From: Gemmatimonadota bacterium
Lineage (GTDB): Bacteria; Gemmatimonadota; Gemmatimonadetes; Gemmatimonadales; GWC2-71-9
Direction: 5' to 3'
Length of the DNA stretch: 20,149 nt
NCBI GenBank assembly: GCA_025360265.1
Contig: JANYCP010000131.1
Coordinates: 1 to 20,149 of the forward strand
Both the position numbers and the translations under genes were made by a program. Shown in pieces: positions 1 through 7,694 of the stretch (positions are counted from its first letter, which is position 1; every line of letters starts with the position of its first letter). The notes beneath the pieces are model-generated. The model searched no databases. It saw only the letters and a list, made by a program, of their open reading frames with translations, and had not been told where the DNA came from.

Positions 1-2868
1 GAAGAGTTCGGCGTCGCCGAATTCAATCGCCGCTGCCTTCAGAGTGTCTTCACCTACCGAGATGAGTGGGTCGACCTCTCCAATCGGATTGGATACTGGC
101 TCGACTACGACAAGGCGTACGTCACCTGCACCAAGGAATACGTCGAGTCGGTGTGGTGGATCCTCAAGCAGTTGCACGAGAAGCAGCTGCTGTACCGGGG
201 CCATCGCGTGCTGCCATACTGCCCACGGTGTGGGACCACGCTATCGAGTCACGAATTGGCGCTCGGCTACCAGGATGTGCGCGACAAGTCGGTGTATGTC
301 ACGTTTCCGGTGGACGACGACTCGAAGCGCGAGTTGGTGATCTGGACGACGACACCATGGACGTTGCCGAGCAACGTTGCGGTCGCGGTGCATCCCGATC
401 TCGAATACGGCGAGTTCGAAAGTCCGCATTTTCCCAATCGCGTATTTGTGCTCGCCGCATCACGGACAGAGGAAGCGGTGAAGCTCCTGGGCGAGGGAAC
501 CGCTATGCGTCGTGCGGCTCCGGGCAGCACGCTTGCTGGCCTGCGCTATCGTCGGCCGCTCGACATCGTGCCGTTCGCAGATGGCGGCGAGCATTCCATT
601 GTGGTGACCGGTGAGTTCGTCACGGCCACCGATGGATCGGGGTTGGTGCACATGGCACCGGCCTTTGGCTCCGACGACTACGCGGCTGGAAAGGAACACG
701 GCCTGGCGTTGCTGCGGCCGGTTGCCGCCGACGGCACGTTTGCCGGAACGACCTGGCCGGAGCTCGAAGGATTGCTCGTCACCGCGGACGCCACCAACGA
801 ACTGATCATTCGTGAACTCAAGGCGCGCGGTCGGCATCTCAAGACGGAACAGCACGCCCATAGCTATCCGCACTGCTGGCGCTGCCAGAGCAAGCTGATC
901 TACTATGCCCGTGACTCGTGGTTCGTGCGCACGTCGGCGATCAAGGACAGAATGTCCGAACTCAATGGTGGCATCGCCTGGCATCCACCGGAAGTTGGCG
1001 CTGGCCGATTTGGTGAATGGCTCAGCAACAATGTCGACTGGGCGCTGTCGCGCGAACGCTATTGGGGGACGCCGCTGCCGATCTGGGTCAATGATCGTGA
1101 TCCGGCGCAGATCGTCGTGATTGGTTCGTACGAGGAATTGCAGGCCCGCGCCGGATTCACGCCGACGCAGGATCTCGACGTGCACAAGCCCTGGGTTGAT
1201 GAGATCACCTGGACCGCTCCCGATGGCGGCACGATGCGGCGAGTGCCCGAGGTGATTGACACTTGGTTCGATTCCGGTGCAATGCCGTACGCGCAGTGGC
1301 ACTACCCGTTCGAGCATCAAGGAGAGTTCGCGTCGCATTTTCCGGCAGACTACATCTGCGAAGGAATCGACCAGACGCGCGGCTGGTTTTACTCGCTACT
1401 GGCGATTGCCACGGCCGTGTTCGACAAGGCACCATATCGAAACGTGATCGTCAATGAACTCGTGCTCGATGCGCAGGGACAGAAGATGTCCAAGAGCCAG
1501 GGCAACGTCGTCAACCCATGGGATCTGATCCAGAAACATGGCGCTGATGCGGCACGCCTCTACCTGTTGCTCTCGAGCCAGGTGTGGCAGCCGAAGAAGT
1601 TCGACGAAGCGCAGTTGGTGGAGACGGCGGGACGTTTCCTGAACACCGTGCGCAACACGTATCAGTTCTTTGCGCTCTATGCCAGGAAAGCGGACCGGTC
1701 GGAGGGATCGGATCGGTTCCTGGGCGATTTGGAGTTGAGCGATAAGTGGATTCTTGGGCGTCTGGATGGGACGACAGCATCGGTGCGGGCGGCGCTGGAT
1801 GACTACGATGTGACGACGGCGATTCGTGCCGTCGCAGAATTCGTCGACGTCGACTTGTCCAATTGGTATGTGCGATTGAATCGCGGTCGGTTCTGGGCAC
1901 CGGACAGTCAGCCTGATGCGGCCGCCGTGGTGACGCTTGAAACCGCGCTGATTGGCGTGGCACGGCTGATGGCGCCGGCGGCGCCGTTCGCGAGCGACTG
2001 GTTACATCGGGCGCTGACGGGCACGTCAGTGCACCTCGCGCCATTTCCCGCTGACCGTGGCCGCCTCGATCCGGCACTCGACGGCGCGATGGACGCCATT
2101 CGGCGCCTCTCCTCGCTCGGTCGTGCTGCCCGCGAGACCGCGTCGTTGCGGGTGCGCCAGCCGCTGGCCAGGATGAAGGTGGCGGTGCCACCGGGCATTC
2201 AGGGGCCCGCGTTCGACTCACTGCTGGCGTTACTCCGGGACGAAACCAACGTGAAGCAGATCGAAGTCGTCGCCTCCGATGCCGACCTGGTCCGGTTGCG
2301 CGGCAAGCCGAACTTTCGCACGCTGGGGAAGCGATTCGGGTCCACCGTGAAGGGCGCCGCTGCGTTCGCCGCCACCCTCGACTCGGCGGCGCTCCAGCAG
2401 CTTGAGCGGGGAACCTCTTACATTGGCACGCTTGACGGCGCCCCGATCGAGATCCATCCCGACGACGTCGTGGTGGTGCGCGAGGTGGTGACCGACTGGC
2501 CCGTGGCGAGTGACGGACCATTTGTAGTCGCGCTTGACCCGGGCGTGACGCCGGAGCTGGCCAGTGAGGGCCTGGCCCGCGAGCTGGTCAACCGCATCCA
2601 GCGCCTGCGCAAGGACGCCGGATATGAGGTGAGCACACGCATCGTGCTTTCCATCGATGGCGACGCGGCGTTGATTGATGCCGCGCGGCAGCATGGCGAG
2701 TACATCGGGCATGAGGTGTTGGCGCGAGAATTCGCCGTGGGAACTCGCCTGGATTCCTTCGACCGGCTCGAACCGGTCACGATTGACGAGCACGCCGCCA
2801 CACTCGCGGTGCGGCGGCTCGGGGACGGCCGGACCCTTTCCGGCCCAGCACTGGTGGACGTACCGTGA
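1..2868 (+). CDS. ileS: Isoleucyl-tRNA synthetase, 3' part (5' end outside window)
   Basis: This cytoplasmic enzyme charges tRNA-Ile with isoleucine and edits misactivated valine. The frame is open from base 1, so the N-terminus and HIGH motif lie outside; about 955 residues are present. Seen in order: a CPRCGTTL zinc-like motif (about 220-243); the editing-domain motif WTTTPWTLPSN at 343-375, followed by GSGLVHMAPAFGSDDY; a second CWRC pair (about 874-885); the DQTRGWFYSL segment; and the catalytic KMSKS loop at 1483-1497. An anticodon-binding region and long C-terminal tail follow. The cysteine-rich CPRCGTTLSSHE motif and DQTRGWFY are typical of the long, eukaryote-like (type 2) IleRS rather than the E. 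coli type; assignment to that clade is inference. The stop overlaps the GTG start of the next gene by 4 bases (GTGA), so the two are likely co-translated. An ATG at 151 is internal, because homology continues upstream of it. Confidence 0.97.
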   Translation, partial: EEFGVAEFNRRCLQSVFTYRDEWVDLSNRIGYWLDYDKAYVTCTKEYVESVWWILKQLHEKQLLYRGHRVLPYCPRCGTTLSSHELALGYQDVRDKSVYVTFPVDDDSKRELVIWTTTPWTLPSNVAVAVHPDLEYGEFESPHFPNRVFVLAASRTEEAVKLLGEGTAMRRAAPGSTLAGLRYRRPLDIVPFADGGEHSIVVTGEFVTATDGSGLVHMAPAFGSDDYAAGKEHGLALLRPVAADGTFAGTTWPELEGLLVTADATNELIIRELKARGRHLKTEQHAHSYPHCWRCQSKLIYYARDSWFVRTSAIKDRMSELNGGIAWHPPEVGAGRFGEWLSNNVDWALSRERYWGTPLPIWVNDRDPAQIVVIGSYEELQARAGFTPTQDLDVHKPWVDEITWTAPDGGTMRRVPEVIDTWFDSGAMPYAQWHYPFEHQGEFASHFPADYICEGIDQTRGWFYSLLAIATAVFDKAPYRNVIVNELVLDAQGQKMSKSQGNVVNPWDLIQKHGADAARLYLLLSSQVWQPKKFDEAQLVETAGRFLNTVRNTYQFFALYARKADRSEGSDRFLGDLELSDKWILGRLDGTTASVRAALDDYDVTTAIRAVAEFVDVDLSNWYVRLNRGRFWAPDSQPDAAAVVTLETALIGVARLMAPAAPFASDWLHRALTGTSVHLAPFPADRGRLDPALDGAMDAIRRLSSLGRAARETASLRVRQPLARMKVAVPPGIQGPAFDSLLALLRDETNVKQIEVVASDADLVRLRGKPNFRTLGKRFGSTVKGAAAFAATLDSAALQQLERGTSYIGTLDGAPIEIHPDDVVVVREVVTDWPVASDGPFVVALDPGVTPELASEGLARELVNRIQRLRKDAGYEVSTRIVLSIDGDAALIDAARQHGEYIGHEVLAREFAVGTRLDSFDRLEPVTIDEHAATLAVRRLGDGRTLSGPALVDVP

Positions 2869-3248
2869 CCAAGACCCAGCTGAAGCATCTCGAGAAGCGC
2901 CTGCTCGAGGAACGCGCCCGCGTGATGAAGGAGCTCGGCACCTATGACGAATCCTTCAATTCCACGTTGCAGGGTGCCGACGGCGACCTCTCGTCATACT
3001 CCTTCCACATGGCCGATCAGGGCACTGATGCCATGGAACGCGAGAAACAGTTTCTCTTCGCGTCGCAGGAAGGGCGTTACCTGTGGCACATCAACGAAGC
3101 GCTGAATCGGATGTACAATCAGCCGGACAAGTTCGGGCATTGTCACCAGTGTGGCATCGAAATCGATTTCGCACGGCTCGACGCGCTGCCGCACGCCCGC
3201 CTCTGCATTTCCTGCAAGGAAAAGGAAGAGGATGCCAAGCGGCGCTGA
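2865..3248 (+). CDS. DksA/TraR-type C4 zinc-finger protein
   Basis: This is a 127-residue member of the DksA/TraR family, whose members insert a coiled coil into the RNA polymerase secondary channel or act as general regulators. The N-terminus is a charged helix (about residues 3-25). An ADGDLSSYSFHMADQGTDA segment follows, then a second helix, and a four-cysteine zinc site at C93, C96, C114 and C117. The sequence matches the DLSxYxxHxAD subgroup rather than E. coli DksA with its DxxDxA tip, so true DksA function is uncertain. The GTG start overlaps the ileS stop by 4 bases and no other start fits. The 3' end overlaps lspA by 17 bases. Placement between ileS and lspA is a recurrent arrangement in several phyla (from memory). 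Confidence 0.93.
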   Translation: MTKTQLKHLEKRLLEERARVMKELGTYDESFNSTLQGADGDLSSYSFHMADQGTDAMEREKQFLFASQEGRYLWHINEALNRMYNQPDKFGHCHQCGIEIDFARLDALPHARLCISCKEKEEDAKRR

Positions 3249-3738
3249 ACGGCTCCGTCCGTTCTGGGCGCTGGTCGCACTGACGGTTGTTTGCGATCGG
3301 ATCACCAAGGTATTCGCCGACCAGGTGCTCGCCGTGCGGAGCATGCATGTCATTGGTGACGCCGTGCAACTCCGCCTCGTCCACAATCAGGGCGCAGCCT
3401 TTGGCCTGGAACTCGGATCATGGCAACGGTGGATCTTCCTGACCATCGCGATCGTGGCGATCGCATGGCTCTGGTCCGCAGCGCGCCAAGCCGCTGCGAG
3501 TGACACACTCCGCCAGTGGGCTGTCGGCTTTGTTGCCGGAGGTGCCGCAGGGAATGCCATCGACCGTATGCTCTCTTCCCGGGGCGTGATTGATTTCATC
3601 GACGTCGGCGTGGGAACGTTGCGCTGGCCGACATTTAACGTGGCCGACATGGCCGTGACTTGCGGTGCGGTTGCATTGGCCATTTCTCTCTGGCGCGAAG
3701 ATGCCCGCCGGTCCCCCGTCGAAGCTCCCACTGACTGA
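3232..3738 (+). CDS. lspA: Lipoprotein signal peptidase (prolipoprotein signal peptidase II)
   Basis: This inner-membrane aspartyl peptidase removes the signal peptide from diacylglyceryl-prolipoproteins. The 168 residues contain four hydrophobic segments: near residues 11-29, 65-83, 95-113 and 137-155. Both catalytic aspartates are visible: D111 in the GNAIDR motif and D139 in FNVADMAV. The VHNQGAAFG signature after the first periplasmic loop is also present. ATG 3232 is chosen over an in-frame start at 3151 because the family core begins just after it, and because GGAAGAGG-like Shine-Dalgarno sequence precedes it immediately. Translation from 3151 would only read through dksA codons in another frame. 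The gene overlaps dksA by 17 bases. ileS-lspA linkage is common in bacteria. Confidence 0.95.
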   Translation: MPSGAERLRPFWALVALTVVCDRITKVFADQVLAVRSMHVIGDAVQLRLVHNQGAAFGLELGSWQRWIFLTIAIVAIAWLWSAARQAAASDTLRQWAVGFVAGGAAGNAIDRMLSSRGVIDFIDVGVGTLRWPTFNVADMAVTCGAVALAISLWREDARRSPVEAPTD

Positions 3739-3754
3739 GCTCCCCGACGGCGCG

Positions 3755-4756
3755 ATGACGTTTTCCGTCACGGTGTCGATCACCGAGCGCGTCGATCGGT
3801 TTCTTGCCGATCAGCTCGGCATCTCACGCACACAATCGGCACGGCTGGTTGCAAGCGGCTGCGTCTCCGTGGACGGAACCGTGGTGCGCGCGTCACGAAC
3901 CATGGTGCGTGGCGACGTCGTGGTGATGACCGCACCGGAGCAGGAACCGCCGCGCACGTTTGCACCGAGCACACTGGAACTCACGGTGGTATTCGAGGAT
4001 GAGCATCTTGCCGTCATCGACAAGCCGGCGGGACTCGTCGTGCATCCGGCACCGGGTCACTGGGATGACACGCTCGTCAATGCGCTGGTCGCGCGCGGCA
4101 CCACGCTCGCCGGCGGTGCTGAGGGGCGTCCAGGGATCGTCCATCGGCTTGATCGTGAGACCTCGGGACTGATCATCGTGGCCAAGACCGAATTGGCGCA
4201 TCGCAAGCTCGCCGCGATGATCGCCGCACACCGCATCAGCCGGGTGTACGCGGCAATGGTCTGGGGGCACCTCGACGAAAGCCCGCTCGTCATCGAGGCA
4301 CCGATCGGGCGCGACCTCAGTGACCGGAAGCGGATGGCGATACTTCCAGCAGGGCGTCGTGCCAGGACCGACGCGTTCGTCGTTGCCCGCCTCCAGTCGA
4401 TGGACGTGGTGCGCCTGGAGCTGCACACTGGCCGGACCCACCAGATCCGGGTACACCTCGAGTCTGTTGGCCACCCGATCGTGGGCGACCCGGTATACGT
4501 GTCTGGCGGGTGGAAGCGGATCGGCGGCCCACACCGGGCCGAGGCGAGGCGCCTCGCCGGTCTGGCACCGCGCCAGGCCCTGCACGCCGCGCTTCTGGCG
4601 TTCCGCCACCCGGTGAGCGGAACGCCGCTGCGCCTGGTCTCGCCGTGGCCTGCCGATCTCTGGCCTTTGCTCGACGCGGCGGCTGGACCAGGGGTTCTGG
4701 CGGGCCGGGAGGGGGCGCTCGACGCTCTGGGGTTCTTCGGTGCCGATCCCGTCTGA
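3755..4756 (+). CDS. rluD: RluA/RluD-family 23S rRNA pseudouridine synthase
   Basis: This cytoplasmic enzyme isomerises uridine to pseudouridine in rRNA (RluD-type: helix 69 of 23S rRNA). It has an N-terminal S4 RNA-binding domain (about residues 10-65, DRFLADQLGISRTQSARLVASG). The catalytic domain has the HRLDRETSG motif with catalytic D133, and later LHTGRTHQIRVHL and GHPIVGDPVY. ATG 3755, 16 bases after the lspA stop, is preferred because the family N-terminus starts there. ATG 3701 is an in-frame alternative that would overlap lspA by 38 bases, and neither start has a strong Shine-Dalgarno. The last 30 or so residues beyond the family core are Gly/Ala-rich and encode the overlap with cheW. 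The distinction between RluD and other RluA-family members is inferred from the S4 domain and genome position next to lspA. Confidence 0.93.
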   Translation: MTFSVTVSITERVDRFLADQLGISRTQSARLVASGCVSVDGTVVRASRTMVRGDVVVMTAPEQEPPRTFAPSTLELTVVFEDEHLAVIDKPAGLVVHPAPGHWDDTLVNALVARGTTLAGGAEGRPGIVHRLDRETSGLIIVAKTELAHRKLAAMIAAHRISRVYAAMVWGHLDESPLVIEAPIGRDLSDRKRMAILPAGRRARTDAFVVARLQSMDVVRLELHTGRTHQIRVHLESVGHPIVGDPVYVSGGWKRIGGPHRAEARRLAGLAPRQALHAALLAFRHPVSGTPLRLVSPWPADLWPLLDAAAGPGVLAGREGALDALGFFGADPV

Positions 4757-5111
4757 AGGCGGTACCGGTGCCGGTGGTCTGGTCGTCCGGATCGCAGGTA
4801 CCAGGTGGGTTATCCCCCTGGCCGGGGTCATCGAGGTGGTGCGGGCGGCCCGCTTGATCCGGGTTCCCGGCGGGGTGCCGGCGGTCCGTGGAATGGTCAA
4901 CCATCGCGGTCGGATCCTTACGGTGGCCGACGCGTCCCGTGCCCTCGAGCTTCCGGGTGACGCTGGGACTGGCGGCGAGGTGGTGATCGTCGAGTGGCAG
5001 CTCCGTCGCTTCGGCATTGCGGTCGATGCCGTGGTCGAATTGAATGGCGAGACGCGCACGAGCCTTGCAGAGATTGACCTGGAGCGAATTGCAACCGCGA
5101 TCTTCGCCTGA
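4740..5111 (+). CDS. cheW: CheW-like chemosensory coupling protein (short)
   Basis: CheW scaffolds bridge chemoreceptors to the CheA kinase in chemosensory arrays. This 123-residue protein is one compact CheW domain: two beta-barrel lobes with IPLAGVIEVVRAARLIRVPGG, VRGMVNHRGRILTVADASRAL and a C-terminal FGIAVDAVVELN segment. It is shorter than typical CheW (about 150-170 residues) but spans the whole fold. The GTG start overlaps rluD by 17 bases, and no other in-frame start precedes the domain, so translation is probably coupled to rluD. cheY starts 20 bases downstream with its own strong Shine-Dalgarno. No receptor gene lies in the window, so its signalling partner is unknown. Confidence 0.9.
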   Translation: MPIPSEGGTGAGGLVVRIAGTRWVIPLAGVIEVVRAARLIRVPGGVPAVRGMVNHRGRILTVADASRALELPGDAGTGGEVVIVEWQLRRFGIAVDAVVELNGETRTSLAEIDLERIATAIFA

Positions 5112-5120
5112 GTACTGAAC

Positions 5121-5126
5121 CGGAGG
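5121..5126 (+). promoter_or_regulatory. Shine-Dalgarno sequence of cheY
   Basis: CGGAGG lies five bases before GTG 5132. It is one of the few strong ribosome binding sites in a run where most genes rely on overlap coupling, and it fixes the GTG as the cheY start. Confidence 0.7.
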
Positions 5127-5131
5127 TTGTA

Positions 5132-5497
5132 GTGGCCCATCGGATCCTGATTTGTGACGATGCGATCTTCATGCGAACAATGATCGCCGACATTCTGACC
5201 GGCGCCGGGTACGAGGTCGCGGGCGAAGCCGGGAGCGGTCTCCAGGCTGTCGAGCGATACAAGGCACTCAAGCCCGATTTGGTCACGATGGATATCGTGA
5301 TGCCCGACATGGGCGGCATCGACGCGGTCAAGGCGATCATCGCCCTCGATCCTGCGGCGCGGATTCTCATGTGCAGCGCAATGGGCCAGCAGCAGTTGGT
5401 GGTGGAAGCGATTCAGTCGGGGGCCAAGGATTTCGTCGTCAAGCCATTCCAGCCCGCGCGCGTACTGGAAGCGGTTCAACGTGCCCTGGGTGGATGA
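5132..5497 (+). CDS. cheY: CheY-type single-domain response regulator
   Basis: This 121-residue receiver domain has no output domain. The phosphorylation pocket is complete: acidic pair D9/D10, phosphoacceptor D54 (VTMDIVMPD), switch hydroxyl S82 in MCSAMGQ, and K104-P105. The MCSAMGQQ segment is typical of CheY proteins linked to CheA rather than of transcriptional regulators. It is the expected phosphotransfer target of the adjacent CheA. Its stop overlaps the cheA ATG by 4 bases (ATGA), implying coupled synthesis. Whether it acts on a flagellar switch, a pilus motor or an Mgl module cannot be read from the sequence; no flagellar genes are seen here. Confidence 0.95.
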   Translation: MAHRILICDDAIFMRTMIADILTGAGYEVAGEAGSGLQAVERYKALKPDLVTMDIVMPDMGGIDAVKAIIALDPAARILMCSAMGQQQLVVEAIQSGAKDFVVKPFQPARVLEAVQRALGG

Positions 5498-6999
5498 CGG
5501 ACGCCCGACGCGCGCGCTACGTCGCCCTCTTTGCCGCTGAGGCGCGTTCGCTGCTGACGAGTGCGCGGCGCGCACTCTCCCGCTGGCAGGAAGATCCTGC
5601 CCAGTCGGACAGCGCCGAGGAAATATTCCGTGCACTGCACACAATCAAGGGGATGGCTGCGTCGCTCGAGTTCAACGTTGCCGCAGACCTCGCCCACGCC
5701 ACGGAAACGACGCTCAGCGACGTTCGTCGCGGTGAGCAGGCCGCCACGACTCCCTGGCTCCATGAGTTCGAAGTGGCGCTCGACCGCATCGCCGCAGAGT
5801 GTGAGAGCGCCATTCTTGAAGCCGGCGGTGAGGCCGATGCCAATGCCGCCCTCCCGTCACGTCCGTCGCGCATCGTGCGCGTCGACGTTGAGCGTCTCGA
5901 CGCACTCCTTGGCAATCTTGGCTCACTGGTGACTGCCCGGCAGGAACTTGAGCGACGCGCGGCGGCCGACACCTTCTCGCCGATCGCGCGCGCCGCCTTG
6001 CAGATGTCGCGACGTCTCGACGCATTGCAGGACCGGATTCTCGACGTCCGTCTCGCGCCGCTCTCGGAAGTGTTCGAGCGCATTCCGCCGATGGTTCGCG
6101 ACCTCGGCCGTTCATTGGGCAAGGATGTGACCGTCGACGTGACCGGCGATCGCCTCGAAGTTGATCGCGCCATTCTCGACCAACTGGCCGAACCATTGTT
6201 GCACCTGATGCGCAATGCGGTGGATCACGGCATCGAGTTGCCTGATGTGCGTCGCGAGGCAGGCAAGCGGCCGGGTGGGCGGATTACCGTCAGCGCGCGG
6301 CAGGATGGTGATGCGGTCATCATCGAGATCACCGATGACGGTCGCGGTATTGATCGCGAGGTGGTGGCTCGACGGGCGCGGGCCCTCGGGATTCTCGCCG
6401 AGGACGCGGTGCTTTCGGATGATGGGCTGCTGTCGGTGCTGGAACGGCCGGGATTCAGCACCGCTGCACAGGTGACCGATGTATCGGGGCGGGGTGTTGG
6501 TCTGGACGTCGTCGTCGCCCGTATGCGTGATGTTGGTGCGGCACTCTCGCTGACGACGATCCTTGGACGGGGGAGCGTCTTCTCGCTCAAGCTGCCTACC
6601 CGTCTCGGGATCGTGCGCGCCCTGGTCACCGGTATCGGTGAAGAGCGCTACGTGATGCCGCTGACGCATGTCATCGAGCTGGTGGCGTGGGAGCGTGACT
6701 TGGTGGGGCAGCAGGACGGTCGTGCCGTGCTTTTCGTTCGGGGCGACGCGTTGCCGATCGTCGACCTGCGCCGGCTGTTGCAGTATCGCGGCGGCGATCC
6801 GCCGACGCGCCGTCCTGCTGTGGTGTTCGAAGCGAACGGACAGCGTGTTGCGCTGCTGGCGGACGCGGTACATGGTCAGATCGAGGCGGTGGTGCAACCG
6901 ATCGATCGCCCCGCCGGATTGGCGCGATGGATTACCGGCGCGACGGTGCTCGATGATGGGCGGCCGGCGTTGTTGATGGATCTGGCGAGTGTGGTGTAG
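5494..6999 (+). CDS. cheA: Chemotaxis histidine kinase CheA (no P2 domain)
   Basis: This 501-residue kinase autophosphorylates and passes phosphate to CheY. Domains: P1/HPt (about 1-115) with phosphorylated H49 in ALHTIKG; no recognisable P2, only a short linker; P3 dimerisation (about 125-180); P4 ATPase with N box R240-N241-AVDH245, G1 box D281-D282-GRG and GRGVGLDVV from G332; and P5 CheW-like regulatory domain (about 370-501). All catalytic motifs look intact. ATG 5494 is chosen because it makes the 4-base overlap with cheY and begins the HPt domain; the frame is open further upstream only as readthrough inside cheY. Typical CheA is about 650 residues or more, so loss of P2 implies direct, lower-affinity docking of CheY (inference). 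Confidence 0.95.
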   Translation: MTDARRARYVALFAAEARSLLTSARRALSRWQEDPAQSDSAEEIFRALHTIKGMAASLEFNVAADLAHATETTLSDVRRGEQAATTPWLHEFEVALDRIAAECESAILEAGGEADANAALPSRPSRIVRVDVERLDALLGNLGSLVTARQELERRAAADTFSPIARAALQMSRRLDALQDRILDVRLAPLSEVFERIPPMVRDLGRSLGKDVTVDVTGDRLEVDRAILDQLAEPLLHLMRNAVDHGIELPDVRREAGKRPGGRITVSARQDGDAVIIEITDDGRGIDREVVARRARALGILAEDAVLSDDGLLSVLERPGFSTAAQVTDVSGRGVGLDVVVARMRDVGAALSLTTILGRGSVFSLKLPTRLGIVRALVTGIGEERYVMPLTHVIELVAWERDLVGQQDGRAVLFVRGDALPIVDLRRLLQYRGGDPPTRRPAVVFEANGQRVALLADAVHGQIEAVVQPIDRPAGLARWITGATVLDDGRPALLMDLASVV

Positions 7000-7050
7000 T
7001 CGTTAGTCATTGGTCGTTCGTCGTGAGCAACGACTCATGACTAACGACTA
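6997..7050. repeat. Heptamer-based palindrome between cheA and cheC
   Basis: Bases 6997-7010 and 7037-7050 are perfectly complementary (14 bp). After one mismatch, 7012-7018 pairs with 7029-7035 (one G-T pair), leaving a 10-base loop. The sequence reads as degenerate 7-base units on the left (gtcgtta, gtcattg, gtcgttc) and their complements on the right (ctcatga, ctaacga, ctaacga). It begins in the cheA stop codon and fills most of the 73-base gap. No T tract follows, so it is not a textbook terminator; it may stabilise or process the mRNA. Confidence 0.8.
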
Positions 7051-7072
7051 ACGACCTTTCACGGAGAGATGC

Positions 7073-7693
7073 ATGACACCAAATTCCGACCTTGAAGCAC
7101 TCCGTCGCGACGGACTCGGCGAAGTTGCCACGATCGGCGCTGGTCACGCGGCTACGGCGCTCTCGCAGCTCACCGATCGGCGCATCATGATCTCGGTGCC
7201 CCACGTGCGACGTGTCAGCTACGCCCAGGTACCCGAGATGGTGTGTGCCTTCGGCGACCACATTGCTGTCGTGGGCATGCGAATGCTCGGCGACCTGACT
7301 GGTCGGGCGCTCCTCGCGTTTGGTGAAAACGATGCAGCCCGGCTGTGCGACCTGATCCTGCGCCGGCCGCCCGGTCCGCCGCGCATCCTCGGCGAACTCG
7401 AACAGTCGGGCCTCAAGGAAGTCGGCAATATTCTCTGCTCCGCATACCTGACGGCACTCAGCAACTTCATGGGAATGATGCTGCTGCCGTCCGTTCCCGC
7501 CTTGATCATCGGGCCGACTCGCGAAGCAATTGCCGCGACCGTTGACCCCGATGAGGCAGAAACCGACCTGGTCTTCTGCGTCGACACCGCGTTCACGGCG
7601 GAAGGTTCCGATGCACCGTTGACGGGGACGTTCCTGCTGATGCCCGACAAAGCGTCAGTGCGCGCCATCCTCGAGGCGATCCGGCTCGACTGA
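7073..7693 (+). CDS. cheC: CheC-type CheY-P phosphatase/adaptor
   Basis: CheC, CheX and FliY proteins dephosphorylate CheY-P through (D/S)xxxExxN helices. In this 206-residue protein the second site is canonical (LKEVGNI, E116/N119). The first site (GLGEVATIGAG) keeps E17 but has T20 where the catalytic Asn is expected and H25 in place of the usual second Asn. One active site is therefore probably dead or altered. ATG 7073 has a CGGAGAG ribosome binding site just upstream. The gene lies 73 bases after cheA, the only sizeable gap in the cluster, filled by the palindrome. CheC without an adjacent CheD is notable: CheD is its usual partner, and none is seen in the window. Confidence 0.92.
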   Translation: MTPNSDLEALRRDGLGEVATIGAGHAATALSQLTDRRIMISVPHVRRVSYAQVPEMVCAFGDHIAVVGMRMLGDLTGRALLAFGENDAARLCDLILRRPPGPPRILGELEQSGLKEVGNILCSAYLTALSNFMGMMLLPSVPALIIGPTREAIAATVDPDEAETDLVFCVDTAFTAEGSDAPLTGTFLLMPDKASVRAILEAIRLD

Positions 7694-7694
7694 C

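Noticed and set aside
1511..2521. Minus-strand open frame of 336 codons inside ileS
   Set aside because: It is Arg/Pro/Ser-rich, typical of a shadow frame, and overlaps the conserved KMSKS and anticodon-binding regions of IleRS.
5371..5493. Upstream extension of the CheA frame
   Set aside because: It is a shadow of cheY; the 4-base ATGA overlap and the HPt start both point to 5494.
3893..5644. Long minus-strand open frame (583 codons) opposite rluD, cheW and cheY
   Set aside because: It lies wholly antisense to four recognised genes, its translation has no domain pattern, and long antisense frames are expected in GC-rich DNA.
6997..7050. Palindrome considered as a CRISPR repeat or classical terminator
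   Set aside because: There are no spacers or regular unit-spacer array, and no T tract after the stem.
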